Source of the DNA: Balneolaceae bacterium
Lineage (GTDB): Bacteria > Bacteroidota > Rhodothermia > Balneolales > Balneolaceae
Length of the DNA: 64,000 nucleotides
Direction: 5' to 3'
Assembly: GCA_017640665.1 (NCBI GenBank)
Contig: JAEPQE010000001.1
Coordinates: 62,001 to 126,000, forward strand
Shown: positions 41,760 to 50,104 of the stretch, one piece after another
How positions within the stretch are numbered: the first letter of the stretch is position 1
Layout: every line of letters begins with the position of its first letter
Notes under the pieces: generated by a model
Database searches by the model: none
What the model saw: the letters and a program-made list of their open reading frames with translations, nothing else
What the model was told of the DNA's origin: nothing
Made by a program: the position numbers and the translations under genes

Positions 41760-42743
41760 CTACAGAGAAGCAAAAGGCTTCATTGCCAGATCGTCAAACT
41801 GCTCGAGTTCTGCTTTCATCTTTCCTGTAATGGCAATCATAGCAGCATTATCAGTACAATAACTCAATTTTGGGACGTGAAGTGAAAGGTTCATTTCTTC
41901 CGCAAGTTTCTCTGCCTTTTCGCGAAGCACAGAATTCGCTGAAACTCCTCCTGCCAGTGCAATAGTTTTAACTCCGGTTTGCTTTACGGCTCGTTTCAAC
42001 TTTTTGATGAGCACTTCGGTTATTGCCTCCGAAATACTGGCACATAAATCATTAAGGTGTTCTTTGATCCAATCTTCCTTTTTGTCCTGCACAAAATATA
42101 ACGCACTTGTTTTGAGCCCTGAAAAACTGAAATCCAAGCCTTCGTTTACTAACGCCTGTGGGAATTTATGAAACCCTGTATCTCCATCTCTGGCTAGCTT
42201 ATCCATAATAGCACCAGCGGGATAAGGAAGACCAAAGATCTTCCCGATTTTATCAAAAGCCTCCCCGGCTGCATCATCCCTGGTTTTTCCCAGAATTTCA
42301 TGGTCAAAGGGTGATTTAACATAAACCAACTGAGTGTGCCCACCTGAAACGGTAAGGCATACAAATGGAAACTTTGGCTCCGAATCGATGAAATTGGCGT
42401 AAATATGGGCATCCATATGATTCACTCCAACAATTGGAATGCTTCTCGAAAGCGCGAGACCTTTTGCAAAGCACAGTCCAACTAACAATGATCCCATCAA
42501 CCCCGGACCCTGAGTCACCGCTATTACATCGATTTCTTCAAGAGAAACTTCCGCTTCTTCTAGTGCCTGTTCTACGGTTTGAGTGATGGTCGTTTGGTGA
42601 GCTCTCGAGGCCAACTCCGGAACAACTCCTCCAAATTTGACGTGGATAGATTGAGAGGCAATCACATTGGATTGAACTCCCTCAGCGGTTAATACCGATG
42701 CTGAAGTGTCATCACAAGAAGATTCAATTCCTAAAATATTCAT
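41760..42743 (-). CDS. tsaD: tRNA N6-adenosine threonylcarbamoyltransferase
   Basis: The 327-residue Kae1/YgjD family enzyme transfers threonylcarbamoyl to A37 of ANN-decoding tRNAs, together with TsaB and TsaE. Metal-binding His109 and His113 lie in NHMDAH. MNILGIESSCDDTSASV begins the actin-like ATP fold, and VSGGHTQLVYV (about 133) and FDKIGKIFGLPYPAG (about 164) are the phosphate and substrate loops. It has no membrane segments and is cytoplasmic. It is divergent from the TPR regulator across a 94-base gap. Confidence 0.97.
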   Translation of the reverse strand: MNILGIESSCDDTSASVLTAEGVQSNVIASQSIHVKFGGVVPELASRAHQTTITQTVEQALEEAEVSLEEIDVIAVTQGPGLMGSLLVGLCFAKGLALSRSIPIVGVNHMDAHIYANFIDSEPKFPFVCLTVSGGHTQLVYVKSPFDHEILGKTRDDAAGEAFDKIGKIFGLPYPAGAIMDKLARDGDTGFHKFPQALVNEGLDFSFSGLKTSALYFVQDKKEDWIKEHLNDLCASISEAITEVLIKKLKRAVKQTGVKTIALAGGVSANSVLREKAEKLAEEMNLSLHVPKLSYCTDNAAMIAITGKMKAELEQFDDLAMKPFASL

Positions 42744-42837
42744 CTTTCAAAAATACAGAAATTCTATACATTATGGACCGGGTCATTATTATTAAAATTC
42801 ACATTGCTTGCAGGCTAATTCCAATGAATTATTCACC

Positions 42838-44595
42838 ATGAGAATTGTATCCATATCACTCTGCATAGCATACCTGATTACGGGATGCCAACAAGTTTCA
42901 ACTAATGAATCTTCTAATCCGGTGTCTGCTTTTCCTGATACAGAAAGTCATCCCGGGTTTAAGGATTATGAACTAGCTCAAAATTATCTTGATGATGCAG
43001 ATTATGATTCCGCTCGGTTTTATGGGTTCAGAGCAATGGTTTCCGCTGAGAACTCACCAGACCAGTTGTTTCAAGGCAATATTCAAATGCTTCTTGCTAA
43101 TGCTCATTATTTCCAAAGTGATTATGAGGAAGCACGAACATTTGCTGATGAAGCCTTGAGCATAGGAAATGAACTACAGTCTGATTCCCTGACAGCGTAT
43201 GCCTTACACAGAATCGGAAATATTTATAGGAGACAAGGCTATTATCAACAAGCTACACAGTATATGTTTGAGGCCATTAAACTAGCTGAGACTCTGGAAA
43301 ATCCTCTTTTACTCGGAATGGCTTACGAGGATCTCGCGAATGTATATGACCACGACGCCGAATATGGATTTGCTGAGGAATATTACTTGAAAGCGAAAGA
43401 AATTTATGAAGAACTGAATGATGTAGGAAACATTGCAGGCGTAATTGGAAATCTTGGTGCAATGATTTACGAAACCGGAGATTATGAAGGAGCTCTCGCC
43501 ATGCACAAAGAATCGCTGAGGATGCTGCTCGAAGCTAATCATAAACGGTATATAGCAAATACTTATAACAACATTGCGGTCACTTATCGGGAAATGGGTA
43601 ACTATGACTCCACTTTGCATTACATTCAAAAAACGCTGGAGATGGATATCGAAGCGGGATTTAAACGTGGAATTGCAATGGATTACGAAATGATGGGTAC
43701 AGTTAATCTTCTTACGGGAGATTATTCTGAGGCAAAAGAAAATTTGATTAAAGGAGTTGAACTTGCAGAACAAATTGGAGTGATAAGCCGACAGCGTAGT
43801 ATGTATTATCGCTTATTCCGGGCAGACAGCAGCCTTGGTAATTATCAACAAGCTTTGAGTTGGCTGAGCAAGTCTTATGTGCTTCGGGATTCTATCTATT
43901 CTGAAGAGAAAGGTCGTGCCATGAATGAAATGAGAGAGCGTTACGAAACAGAAAAGAAAGAGCAGGAAATTGAATTTCTAACGCAAAAAAGTGAACTCGA
44001 ACAAACACGAAATGCAGCTATTGGTTTTTCATTGCTTTCTATCATTGGGATTATTTCGTTGGTGTGGGCGAGACAGCGAACGGCGCAGAAAAAGGAATTC
44101 GAAATCCTGGAAAAGGATAAAATTATTACTGAAAAGGAATTAGAAGCATCAAAAACAGAAGCAGAGTATTTGAAAAAAGAGCTTACCAATTATGCACTTC
44201 ATATAGCACAAAAAAATGAGTTTCTAACTCAGATTAAAAAAGAGATGGCAGAAGTACGTTCAAAAGTTTCTAATCAGGAAGCGCTGAAACACATCAATCA
44301 CATGGGCTCAAAAATATATCAAAATACTTCTGTAAATAAAGAAATGGAAGAATTCGAAGCTCATGTGGAACAAGTCTGCGAAGGCTTCTTCAAACGACTG
44401 GATGAGAAGTTCCCGGAGCTAACTGATCAGGAAAAACGACTCGCTGCCTTGGTTCGCTTAAATCTATCATCGAAAGATATTGCCAGTATTTTCAGTATCT
44501 CCCCTAAAAGTGTCGATCAGGGGAGATATCGATTGAGAAAAAAACTCAACATGAACGGAGATAGAAACCTTTCAATCTTTTTAAACAGGTTATAA
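42838..44595 (+). CDS. Membrane-anchored TPR regulator with C-terminal helix-turn-helix
   Basis: This 585-residue predicted lipoprotein has a signal and lipobox LITGC (Cys17), then about eight TPR units (about 45-370; AYEDLANVYDHDAEYGFAEE is one). A membrane helix (about 391-413) is followed by a long coiled coil (about 415-520) and a LuxR-type effector HTH (about 527-585, LTDQEKRLAALVRLNLSSKD and SPKSVDQGRYRLRKKL). The plan suggests TPRs outside the inner membrane and a DNA-binding domain inside, a one-component membrane transcription factor. I use ATG 42838, which gives the lipobox. It converges on DUF4412 with 3 bases between stops. Confidence 0.82.
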   Translation: MRIVSISLCIAYLITGCQQVSTNESSNPVSAFPDTESHPGFKDYELAQNYLDDADYDSARFYGFRAMVSAENSPDQLFQGNIQMLLANAHYFQSDYEEARTFADEALSIGNELQSDSLTAYALHRIGNIYRRQGYYQQATQYMFEAIKLAETLENPLLLGMAYEDLANVYDHDAEYGFAEEYYLKAKEIYEELNDVGNIAGVIGNLGAMIYETGDYEGALAMHKESLRMLLEANHKRYIANTYNNIAVTYREMGNYDSTLHYIQKTLEMDIEAGFKRGIAMDYEMMGTVNLLTGDYSEAKENLIKGVELAEQIGVISRQRSMYYRLFRADSSLGNYQQALSWLSKSYVLRDSIYSEEKGRAMNEMRERYETEKKEQEIEFLTQKSELEQTRNAAIGFSLLSIIGIISLVWARQRTAQKKEFEILEKDKIITEKELEASKTEAEYLKKELTNYALHIAQKNEFLTQIKKEMAEVRSKVSNQEALKHINHMGSKIYQNTSVNKEMEEFEAHVEQVCEGFFKRLDEKFPELTDQEKRLAALVRLNLSSKDIASIFSISPKSVDQGRYRLRKKLNMNGDRNLSIFLNRL

Positions 44596-44598
44596 GAT

Positions 44599-45516
44599 TC
44601 ACTTACTGGAAGAACCAATGGTTGGGTAATCACTCATAGTGAAGCCCATCCTGGTACTCTCATCAACTTTTGTCATTTTCATAGTCATCTTTTCGTCGGT
44701 CTCTTTGTTCATCGAAGTCATTTCCATTACCGTTGCCGACGAGTTGAACATCATTGTTCTTCCTTGAAAATATCTTGTATTTCCGTTGGCATTCATCATT
44801 TCCTGATAGCCTGAGTCAGTTTCTTCAGTTACCCAAAACTCGGTGGAAGAATATTCATCTTCAGTTTTATACCCCTTGCACTCATAACCCAGAATGGTTC
44901 TGGTTCCTAATTCTTCATATTCTGAAAATTCTTCGTAATCAACACGTTCACTTTCTTCATAATCTATAGTGGCTGTTGGTTGAGCCCAATCGTAAGCAAA
45001 CGAAGCTTTACCATCTTCGCTATTCATAAGCATGACCATAGCTTCATTCTTATAGTCGTATACAATAAATACTTCCTCGTTATTCTCAAGCGATTCCTCA
45101 TTGATGAATGATGTCCCTGAATATTCCCCATTATTATTAAAAAACATCTTCATCAATGTAGGTTCAGAGTTACTTCCATTTTCATCAGTCGTGATTATCT
45201 CCATTTCAGAAAACCTGCTAAAAGAATACTCTTCTTCAGTATTAACATTGGAATTGAGAGTGAATGGCAAGCTCCTTGGAGACGCTCCTTTTGTTTTTGT
45301 CTCTGACTCTGATTCTTGACCAAAAACCGACTCCCAGGTTCTATCTACCATTTTATTAGCTGCCTCTTCAAGCTTTTGATCAATTTTATTTTCAATCTTC
45401 TCATTAACACGATCTTTAGCCTTGTTCTTTAATCGTTTTAGTAGTTGAGCATTTACATCAACACTTACTGCAGAAATAACGAAAAGTGCCAGAAGTACCT
45501 TAATTCCCTGTTTCAT
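44599..45516 (-). CDS. DUF4412 family exported protein
   Basis: This 305-residue secreted protein has a signal peptide (1-24, ending VNAQ) and a helical, charged stretch (about 25-65). The DUF4412 region (about 100-290) includes ILGYECKGYKTEDE near 207, where the Cys is a family hallmark; DUF4412 proteins resemble lipid-binding LolA/LppX-like sandwiches. The ending is Ser-rich (GSSSK). Function unknown. It is transcribed leftwards from the long gap at 45517-45828. Confidence 0.8.
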   Translation of the reverse strand: MKQGIKVLLALFVISAVSVDVNAQLLKRLKNKAKDRVNEKIENKIDQKLEEAANKMVDRTWESVFGQESESETKTKGASPRSLPFTLNSNVNTEEEYSFSRFSEMEIITTDENGSNSEPTLMKMFFNNNGEYSGTSFINEESLENNEEVFIVYDYKNEAMVMLMNSEDGKASFAYDWAQPTATIDYEESERVDYEEFSEYEELGTRTILGYECKGYKTEDEYSSTEFWVTEETDSGYQEMMNANGNTRYFQGRTMMFNSSATVMEMTSMNKETDEKMTMKMTKVDESTRMGFTMSDYPTIGSSSK

Positions 45517-45828
45517 CCCTTTTAATTTGGTGTTAGTTACTGTGTTAAACCTTGAGAGGTTGTCACTTTATTTTATCAGAAAAATAAATCTCTGAATCCG
45601 AAAAACAAATCGAAGATATCTGGGTAGCTCGGTCTTAATCCGTAGTCTTAAAAATGTTTTGACCTGTAGACTTACTTTAACAAAGAATTGACTCCTCACA
45701 AAGATCCCGGAACCTGTGCTGAACCTGATTCAATATCAAGTCTGGGATGACACCTCATATAGAGATATAAAAAAAGCCCTGCACAAAATTGCACAGGGCT
45801 TTGAATTCCTAAAGAAGTAAGTCTGATC
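45517..45828. other. 312-base gap between DUF4412 and dnaK
   Basis: The DUF4412 promoter must lie near its left end. The centre (about 45700-45752) has a dispersed repeat of the TCCCGGAACCTG...CTGGGATGACA type, related to 48462. The right end holds the dnaK terminator (45769-45802). No open frame of useful length or other RNA is seen. Confidence 0.6.
45769..45802 (-). terminator. Intrinsic terminator of dnaK
   Basis: On the minus strand AAGCCCTG pairs with CAGGGCTT (plus inner pairs around TGCA), followed by at least seven T residues (45769-45775). It lies 27 bases after the dnaK stop. Confidence 0.8.
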
Positions 45829-47757
45829 TTACTTCTTGTCGTCTTCGTCGTCTACCACTTCGAAGTCGGCATCTACAGCTTCATCACTTTCAGATGACGC
45901 ATCCTCAGCAGAAGCTTCTCCATTTGCTTCTGCTCCGCCTGCTGCTGCCTCTTCCTGACTAGCGGCATAGATTTCCTGCGAAGCTGCAGACCAAGCTGCA
46001 TTTACTGCTTCAATGGCTGTGTCGATTTCTTCGAGGTTTTCTGCTTTATGCGCTTCTTCAAGCTTAGTAATTGCTTCTTCGATGGCTGTTTTATTTCCTT
46101 CAGAGATTTTATCGCCATACTCATCCAATTGCTTCTTGGTAGAGAAGATCAGACCATCAGCCTGATTCATTTTCTCTACCTTCTCACGAAGTTTCTTGTC
46201 TTCTTCTTCGTGGTCTTTGGCAGCTTGCTTCATTTTTTCGATCTCCTCATCAGATAATCCTGAAGAAGATTCGATTCGAATAGTTTGCTCTTTACCGGTT
46301 CCTTTATCCTGTGCTTTAATGTTAATTACACCATTAGCATCAAGATCGAAGGTCACTTCGATTTGCGGCATTCCACGTGGTGCCGGTGGAATTCCATCTA
46401 AGTGAAAACGTCCAAGCGTTCTGTTTGAAGCAGCCTGAGCACGCTCTCCCTGAAGTACGTGGATTTCCACGCTGCTTTGGTTATCAGCAGCGGTTGAGAA
46501 CACCTGTGACTTACTGGTTGGGATGGTGCTGTTTGCTTCGATAAGCGGAGTCATAACACCACCAAGCGTTTCAATACCCAATGTTAGTGGAGTTACGTCT
46601 AAAAGAACAACATCTTCCACATCACCGGAAAGAACACCACCCTGAATCGCAGCACCAACAGCAACTACTTCATCAGGGTTTACGCCTTTGCTTGGCTCTT
46701 TACCGAAAAATTCTTTTACTGCTTCCTGAATTCTTGGAATTCGAGTTGATCCACCCACCAGAATTACCTGATCGATATCACTCTTGCTCAATCCCGCATC
46801 TTTAAGTGCTTTTTCACATGGCGTGATAGATCTCTTCACAAGAGCATCAGAAAGTTGCTCGAACTTTGAACGACTGATATCCACATTCAAATGCTTTGGG
46901 CCTTCCTGAGTTGCAGTAATGAATGGAAGGTTCACGTTGGTCTTCTGCGAACTTGATAGCTCAATTTTAGCTTTCTCAGCAGCATCTTTCAATCGCTGCA
47001 TCGCCATAGCATCATTTCTTAAATCAACGCCTTCTGATTTTTTGAATTCATCAGCTAAGAAATTGATGAGTAGTTGATCAAAGTCGTCTCCACCAAGATG
47101 GGTATCACCATTGGTCGATTTCACTTCAAATACACCATCACCTAATTCCAGAATAGAAACATCAAATGTACCACCACCGAGGTCATATACCGCGATGGTT
47201 TGGTCTACGTCTTTCTTATCCAATCCATAAGCAAGTGCTGCTGCGGTAGGCTCGTTAATGATTCTCTTTACTTCAAGTCCGGCAATTTTACCGGCTTCCT
47301 GAGTTGCTTTACGTTGAGCGTCGTTGAAGTACGCAGGAACAGTAATTACTGCTTCAGTCACTTTCTCGCCCAAATACTCTTCAGCAGTTTGCTTCATTTT
47401 CTGAAGAACCATAGCTGAAATTTCCTGTGGGGCATATTTACGGTCTTCAATCTCAACACGAGCAGTACCGTCATCGCCTTTAACCACTTTATAAGCAACC
47501 TGCTTGGTCTCTTCTTTCACTTCGTTGAACATGCGTCCCATAAAGCGCTTTACCGAAGCAACGGTTTTATCGGGGTTAGTGATCGCCTGTCGTTTTGCAG
47601 GTGCGCCAACTAAACGCTCTCCATCTTTACTGAAAGCCACTACGGATGGAGTTGTACGTCCACCCTCAGCATTCTGAACCACTACGGGCTCGTTACCTTC
47701 CATTACGGCAACGCATGAGTTTGTAGTTCCTAAGTCAATTCCTATGATTTTTCCCAT
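45829..47757 (-). CDS. dnaK: Chaperone DnaK (Hsp70)
   Basis: This 642-residue Hsp70 has an N-terminal ATPase starting [17 protein letters not shown], with [17 protein letters not shown] (about 135-151) and [18 protein letters not shown] (about 336). The [11 protein letters not shown] linker (about 390) leads to the substrate-binding domain (about 395-505). The helical lid ends in the conserved [15 protein letters not shown] tail. It prevents aggregation of unfolded proteins with DnaJ and GrpE, which are not in the window. The 93-base leader region has a short repeat like 30931-30960. The hsp20 gene lies upstream in the same direction and may be co-transcribed. Confidence 0.98.
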   Translation of the reverse strand: MGKIIGIDLGTTNSCVAVMEGNEPVVVQNAEGGRTTPSVVAFSKDGERLVGAPAKRQAITNPDKTVASVKRFMGRMFNEVKEETKQVAYKVVKGDDGTARVEIEDRKYAPQEISAMVLQKMKQTAEEYLGEKVTEAVITVPAYFNDAQRKATQEAGKIAGLEVKRIINEPTAAALAYGLDKKDVDQTIAVYDLGGGTFDVSILELGDGVFEVKSTNGDTHLGGDDFDQLLINFLADEFKKSEGVDLRNDAMAMQRLKDAAEKAKIELSSSQKTNVNLPFITATQEGPKHLNVDISRSKFEQLSDALVKRSITPCEKALKDAGLSKSDIDQVILVGGSTRIPRIQEAVKEFFGKEPSKGVNPDEVVAVGAAIQGGVLSGDVEDVVLLDVTPLTLGIETLGGVMTPLIEANSTIPTSKSQVFSTAADNQSSVEIHVLQGERAQAASNRTLGRFHLDGIPPAPRGMPQIEVTFDLDANGVINIKAQDKGTGKEQTIRIESSSGLSDEEIEKMKQAAKDHEEEDKKLREKVEKMNQADGLIFSTKKQLDEYGDKISEGNKTAIEEAITKLEEAHKAENLEEIDTAIEAVNAAWSAASQEIYAASQEEAAAGGAEANGEASAEDASSESDEAVDADFEVVDDEDDKK

Positions 47758-47850
47758 TGGTCTAAATCTTTTTATGTCTGTTTACTGTTTTCTTGTTTTG
47801 ATATTCTTTTGAGGGTCAGCTTAGCACCTTTGTCCCTCTGTGCCTTGATT

Positions 47851-48297
47851 TCAATTCACCGGAATAGAAGTCGTGTCTTTCAGCTTGTCTGATTTTGGCA
47901 TAGACACGGTTAATACTCCATTTCTGAAGCTTGCGCTGATCTCTGCAGAGTTCACATTTTCAGGAAGTGCAAAAGAACGGGCAAATGCTCCGCGTTTTCT
48001 CTCCTGACGTTTAAATTCCTCGCCTTCTCCGGCAGTGATTTCACGCTCGCCTTTCACGGTAAGCACGTTATTCTTCAGAGCAATTCCGATCTCTTTTTTT
48101 GCAAGTCCCGGAAGATCCAGAAGAATCTTGTATTCGTCATCGCTTTCCACGATGTCGCAGTCAGGGGCAAAGTCTTTATCCTCGTTTGTAAGAGGAACAA
48201 CTTTTTCCATAAACTGTTGTACATCTTTTCCAATCTTAGAAAGATGCTTTTCAATTTCGATTCCAAATTCTGTGAAGTCTGACATAGCGCTCACCAT
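47851..48297 (-). CDS. Small heat shock protein (Hsp20/alpha-crystallin)
   Basis: This 148-residue small heat shock protein has an alpha-crystallin domain (about 48-140), with YKILLDLPGLAKKEIGIAL, then FARSFALPENVNSAEISASF and the FRNGVLTVSMPK signature near 127. The C-terminal extension ends with SIPVN, the short I-x-V motif used for oligomers. It holds unfolding proteins for DnaK. ATG 48297 is used; a second start at 48285 (MSDFTEFG), preceded by GGTGAG, is also possible. It is followed 93 bases later by dnaK. A sigma-54-like promoter is seen upstream. Confidence 0.92.
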   Translation of the reverse strand: MVSAMSDFTEFGIEIEKHLSKIGKDVQQFMEKVVPLTNEDKDFAPDCDIVESDDEYKILLDLPGLAKKEIGIALKNNVLTVKGEREITAGEGEEFKRQERKRGAFARSFALPENVNSAEISASFRNGVLTVSMPKSDKLKDTTSIPVN

Positions 48298-48319
48298 TAG
48301 TTAAATTCATAGTGAGTAA

Positions 48320-48336
48320 AGCAAGCACAATGCCAA
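48320..48336 (-). promoter_or_regulatory. Sigma-54-like promoter before hsp20
   Basis: On the minus strand TTGGCATTGTGCTTGCT matches the -24/-12 consensus (YTGGCACGRNNNTTGCW) at 15 of 17 positions, including both invariant GG and GC at the correct 10-base spacing. The transcription start would be near 48309, about 12 bases before the 48297 start codon. Confidence 0.5.
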
Positions 48337-48461
48337 GAAAGGATCGGTTTTGAGAAACTGACGTATTGACACCTTGACATGCAAAGCATGGAATTAAGAG
48401 TATAGAACAATGAATGGAGAGATGAGGAGTATGCTTTTATCCTTGAGGGAGTCCCCAAGTT

Positions 48462-48566
48462 GTCATCCCGGACTTGATCCGGGATCTGTGCAATTTGATA
48501 CTTTGATATAAATAGATTCAGATTTCAGGTTCACACCCTACAGATACTGAATCAAGTTCAGCATGA
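48462..48566. repeat. Dispersed repeat between hsp20 and aroA
   Basis: TCCCGGA-CTTGA-TCCGGGA (48466-48484) is a perfect 7-bp hairpin; at the other end ACTGAATCAAGTTCAGCATGAC mirrors its GTCAT border. Similar words appear near 8105, 16988 and 45716. It forms most of the 284-base gap 48298-48581 with no gene. Confidence 0.5.
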
Positions 48567-48581
48567 CAACGAGCTTAGATA

Positions 48582-49868
48582 TTAAGAGACCAAAATGTCC
48601 AAATCATCCCAGAAACCTTTGTAGGAAACTCCGGCACATTCTGCATCTTCGATTTGGGAATCGTCGCTTCCTTTGAGAGATAGAATAGCAGAAGCCATAG
48701 CAATGCGATGGTCGTGGAAACTTCGGAAGCGGCCTGATTTAAATTTGAAATCAGGATTCCCGCGAATTACTAAGCCATCTTCCATTTCTTCATAGTTTGC
48801 TCCTACTGCTTTCAGCATTTTTGCTATAGCCATAATCCGATCAGTTTCTTTATGACGAAGTTCTCCTGCACCGGAGATCACTGAAGTTCCATAGGCAAAA
48901 GTCATTGCTACTGCGATGATGGGAAGCTCATCAATGCAATTCGGAATAAGTTCTTCTTCAATCTGAATAGATCGCAGTTCAGCAGATTTGACAATAATAT
49001 CACCAACCGGTTCCGCCCCTTCCATTCTCTCATTTTCGATGGTGATGTCAGCACCCATTTTCTTCAGAATTTCCAACAAAGCATTTCTGGTTGGGTTTAA
49101 TCCTACTGCTTCCAGTTTGATTTCCGAGTCTTCGACAATAGAACCTGCCACTAACCAAAACGCCGCAGCGGAGAAATCAGCTGGCACGGTATAATTTTGG
49201 TTTGGAATCTCATCTTTCAAAGAAGCCGAAATTATTTTTTTCCCACCTTTCTCTTCAATATTTAAATCGAGAAGTCGCTCAGTGTGATCGCGACTTGGAA
49301 GTGTCTCAATAACTCTTGTAGGAGTTTCACCAAACAATCCTGCAAGCAGAATACATGATTTTAGCTGAGCACTCGCGATTGGCAGTTCATAATCCATAGG
49401 AACCAATGGGTCTTCCCGGGTTACGAATAATGGGGCGTAAGCCCCATTTCTGGCCAGAATATGTGCCCCCATATCTTCTAAAGGATCTATAATTCGCTTC
49501 ATTGTCCGTGCAGAAAGAGAAGGATCACCAATCAACTTTACTCCGGTTCCTGCTCCAACCAGCACTCCCGCAAGTAACCTCATTGCTGTGCCCGAATTCC
49601 CGCAATCAAGTTCATCCGACAATGGACGAATTCCATACCTACCGGTTCCTTCAATAGAAACCACATCATCAATCTGAGAAACTTCTGCTCCGAGTTGTTC
49701 CACACATGCCAATGCACTCTGAGGGTCCTGCGCCGGGGAGTAATTTTTAATAACCGAAACTCCATCGTGCAATAAAGAAAAAATAGCAGCCCGCTGAGAG
49801 ATAGATTTATCCGGCGGTGGAGTAATAGTTCCTCTTAAAGAATCGGCTGGGGCAACGCTTTTAATCAT
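48582..49868 (-). CDS. aroA: 3-phosphoshikimate 1-carboxyvinyltransferase (EPSP synthase)
   Basis: This 428-residue enzyme joins shikimate-3-phosphate and phosphoenolpyruvate in aromatic amino acid synthesis. Marks are PPDKSISQRAAIFSLL near residue 18 (usually KSxxxR), DCGNSGTAMRLLAGVL near 89, SAQLKSCILLAGL near 166, and RHKETDRIMAIAKML near 345 (usually LRxKExDR). A final DHRIAMASAIL near 390 completes the family set. No other aro genes adjoin it. It is monocistronic; the upstream gap has palindromic repeats, not a clear promoter. Confidence 0.97.
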   Translation of the reverse strand: MIKSVAPADSLRGTITPPPDKSISQRAAIFSLLHDGVSVIKNYSPAQDPQSALACVEQLGAEVSQIDDVVSIEGTGRYGIRPLSDELDCGNSGTAMRLLAGVLVGAGTGVKLIGDPSLSARTMKRIIDPLEDMGAHILARNGAYAPLFVTREDPLVPMDYELPIASAQLKSCILLAGLFGETPTRVIETLPSRDHTERLLDLNIEEKGGKKIISASLKDEIPNQNYTVPADFSAAAFWLVAGSIVEDSEIKLEAVGLNPTRNALLEILKKMGADITIENERMEGAEPVGDIIVKSAELRSIQIEEELIPNCIDELPIIAVAMTFAYGTSVISGAGELRHKETDRIMAIAKMLKAVGANYEEMEDGLVIRGNPDFKFKSGRFRSFHDHRIAMASAILSLKGSDDSQIEDAECAGVSYKGFWDDLDILVS

Positions 49869-49975
49869 TGATGAATATGGTGGACTTTCTCGTTTATTGG
49901 GCGGGTGAATTTAGCGAATTTGGGAAAGGAATGTTGCAGAGAAATAGTATTTACTTTCTATTGCTAATCAGGCCG

Positions 49976-50084
49976 TCTCCCTCCAGAGGGAAGATCGTAG
50001 TGGCACCAAACTCAGTACTTGTGCACCTTCCTCTCCCTGTTTTACACTCAAACGTATGAACCTGTCCCTCTCCGAAGAGGGACA
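49976..50084. repeat. Palindromic intergenic repeat (TCCCTCT...AGAGGGA)
   Basis: It starts with TCCCTCCAGAGGGA (49978-49991) and ends with the perfect hairpin TGTCCCTCT-CCGA-AGAGGGACA (50063-50084). A further copy of CTTCCTCTCCCTG lies in the middle. It fills the 236-base gap between aroA and the TPR gene (49869-50104). The last hairpin may help end the TPR operon but lacks a T-tract. Confidence 0.5.
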
Positions 50085-50104
50085 TTCTTTCTGGTCATTT
50101 CTAA

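Noticed and set aside
42748-42755. TATTTTTG as a -7 promoter element of tsaD
   Set aside because: It is 4 bases from the start and no TTG lies about 20 bases further upstream.
47816-47850. CIRCE operator upstream of dnaK (TTAGCAC is present)
   Set aside because: The second half GAGTGCTAA is missing; the sequence instead matches a dispersed repeat also seen at 30931-30960.
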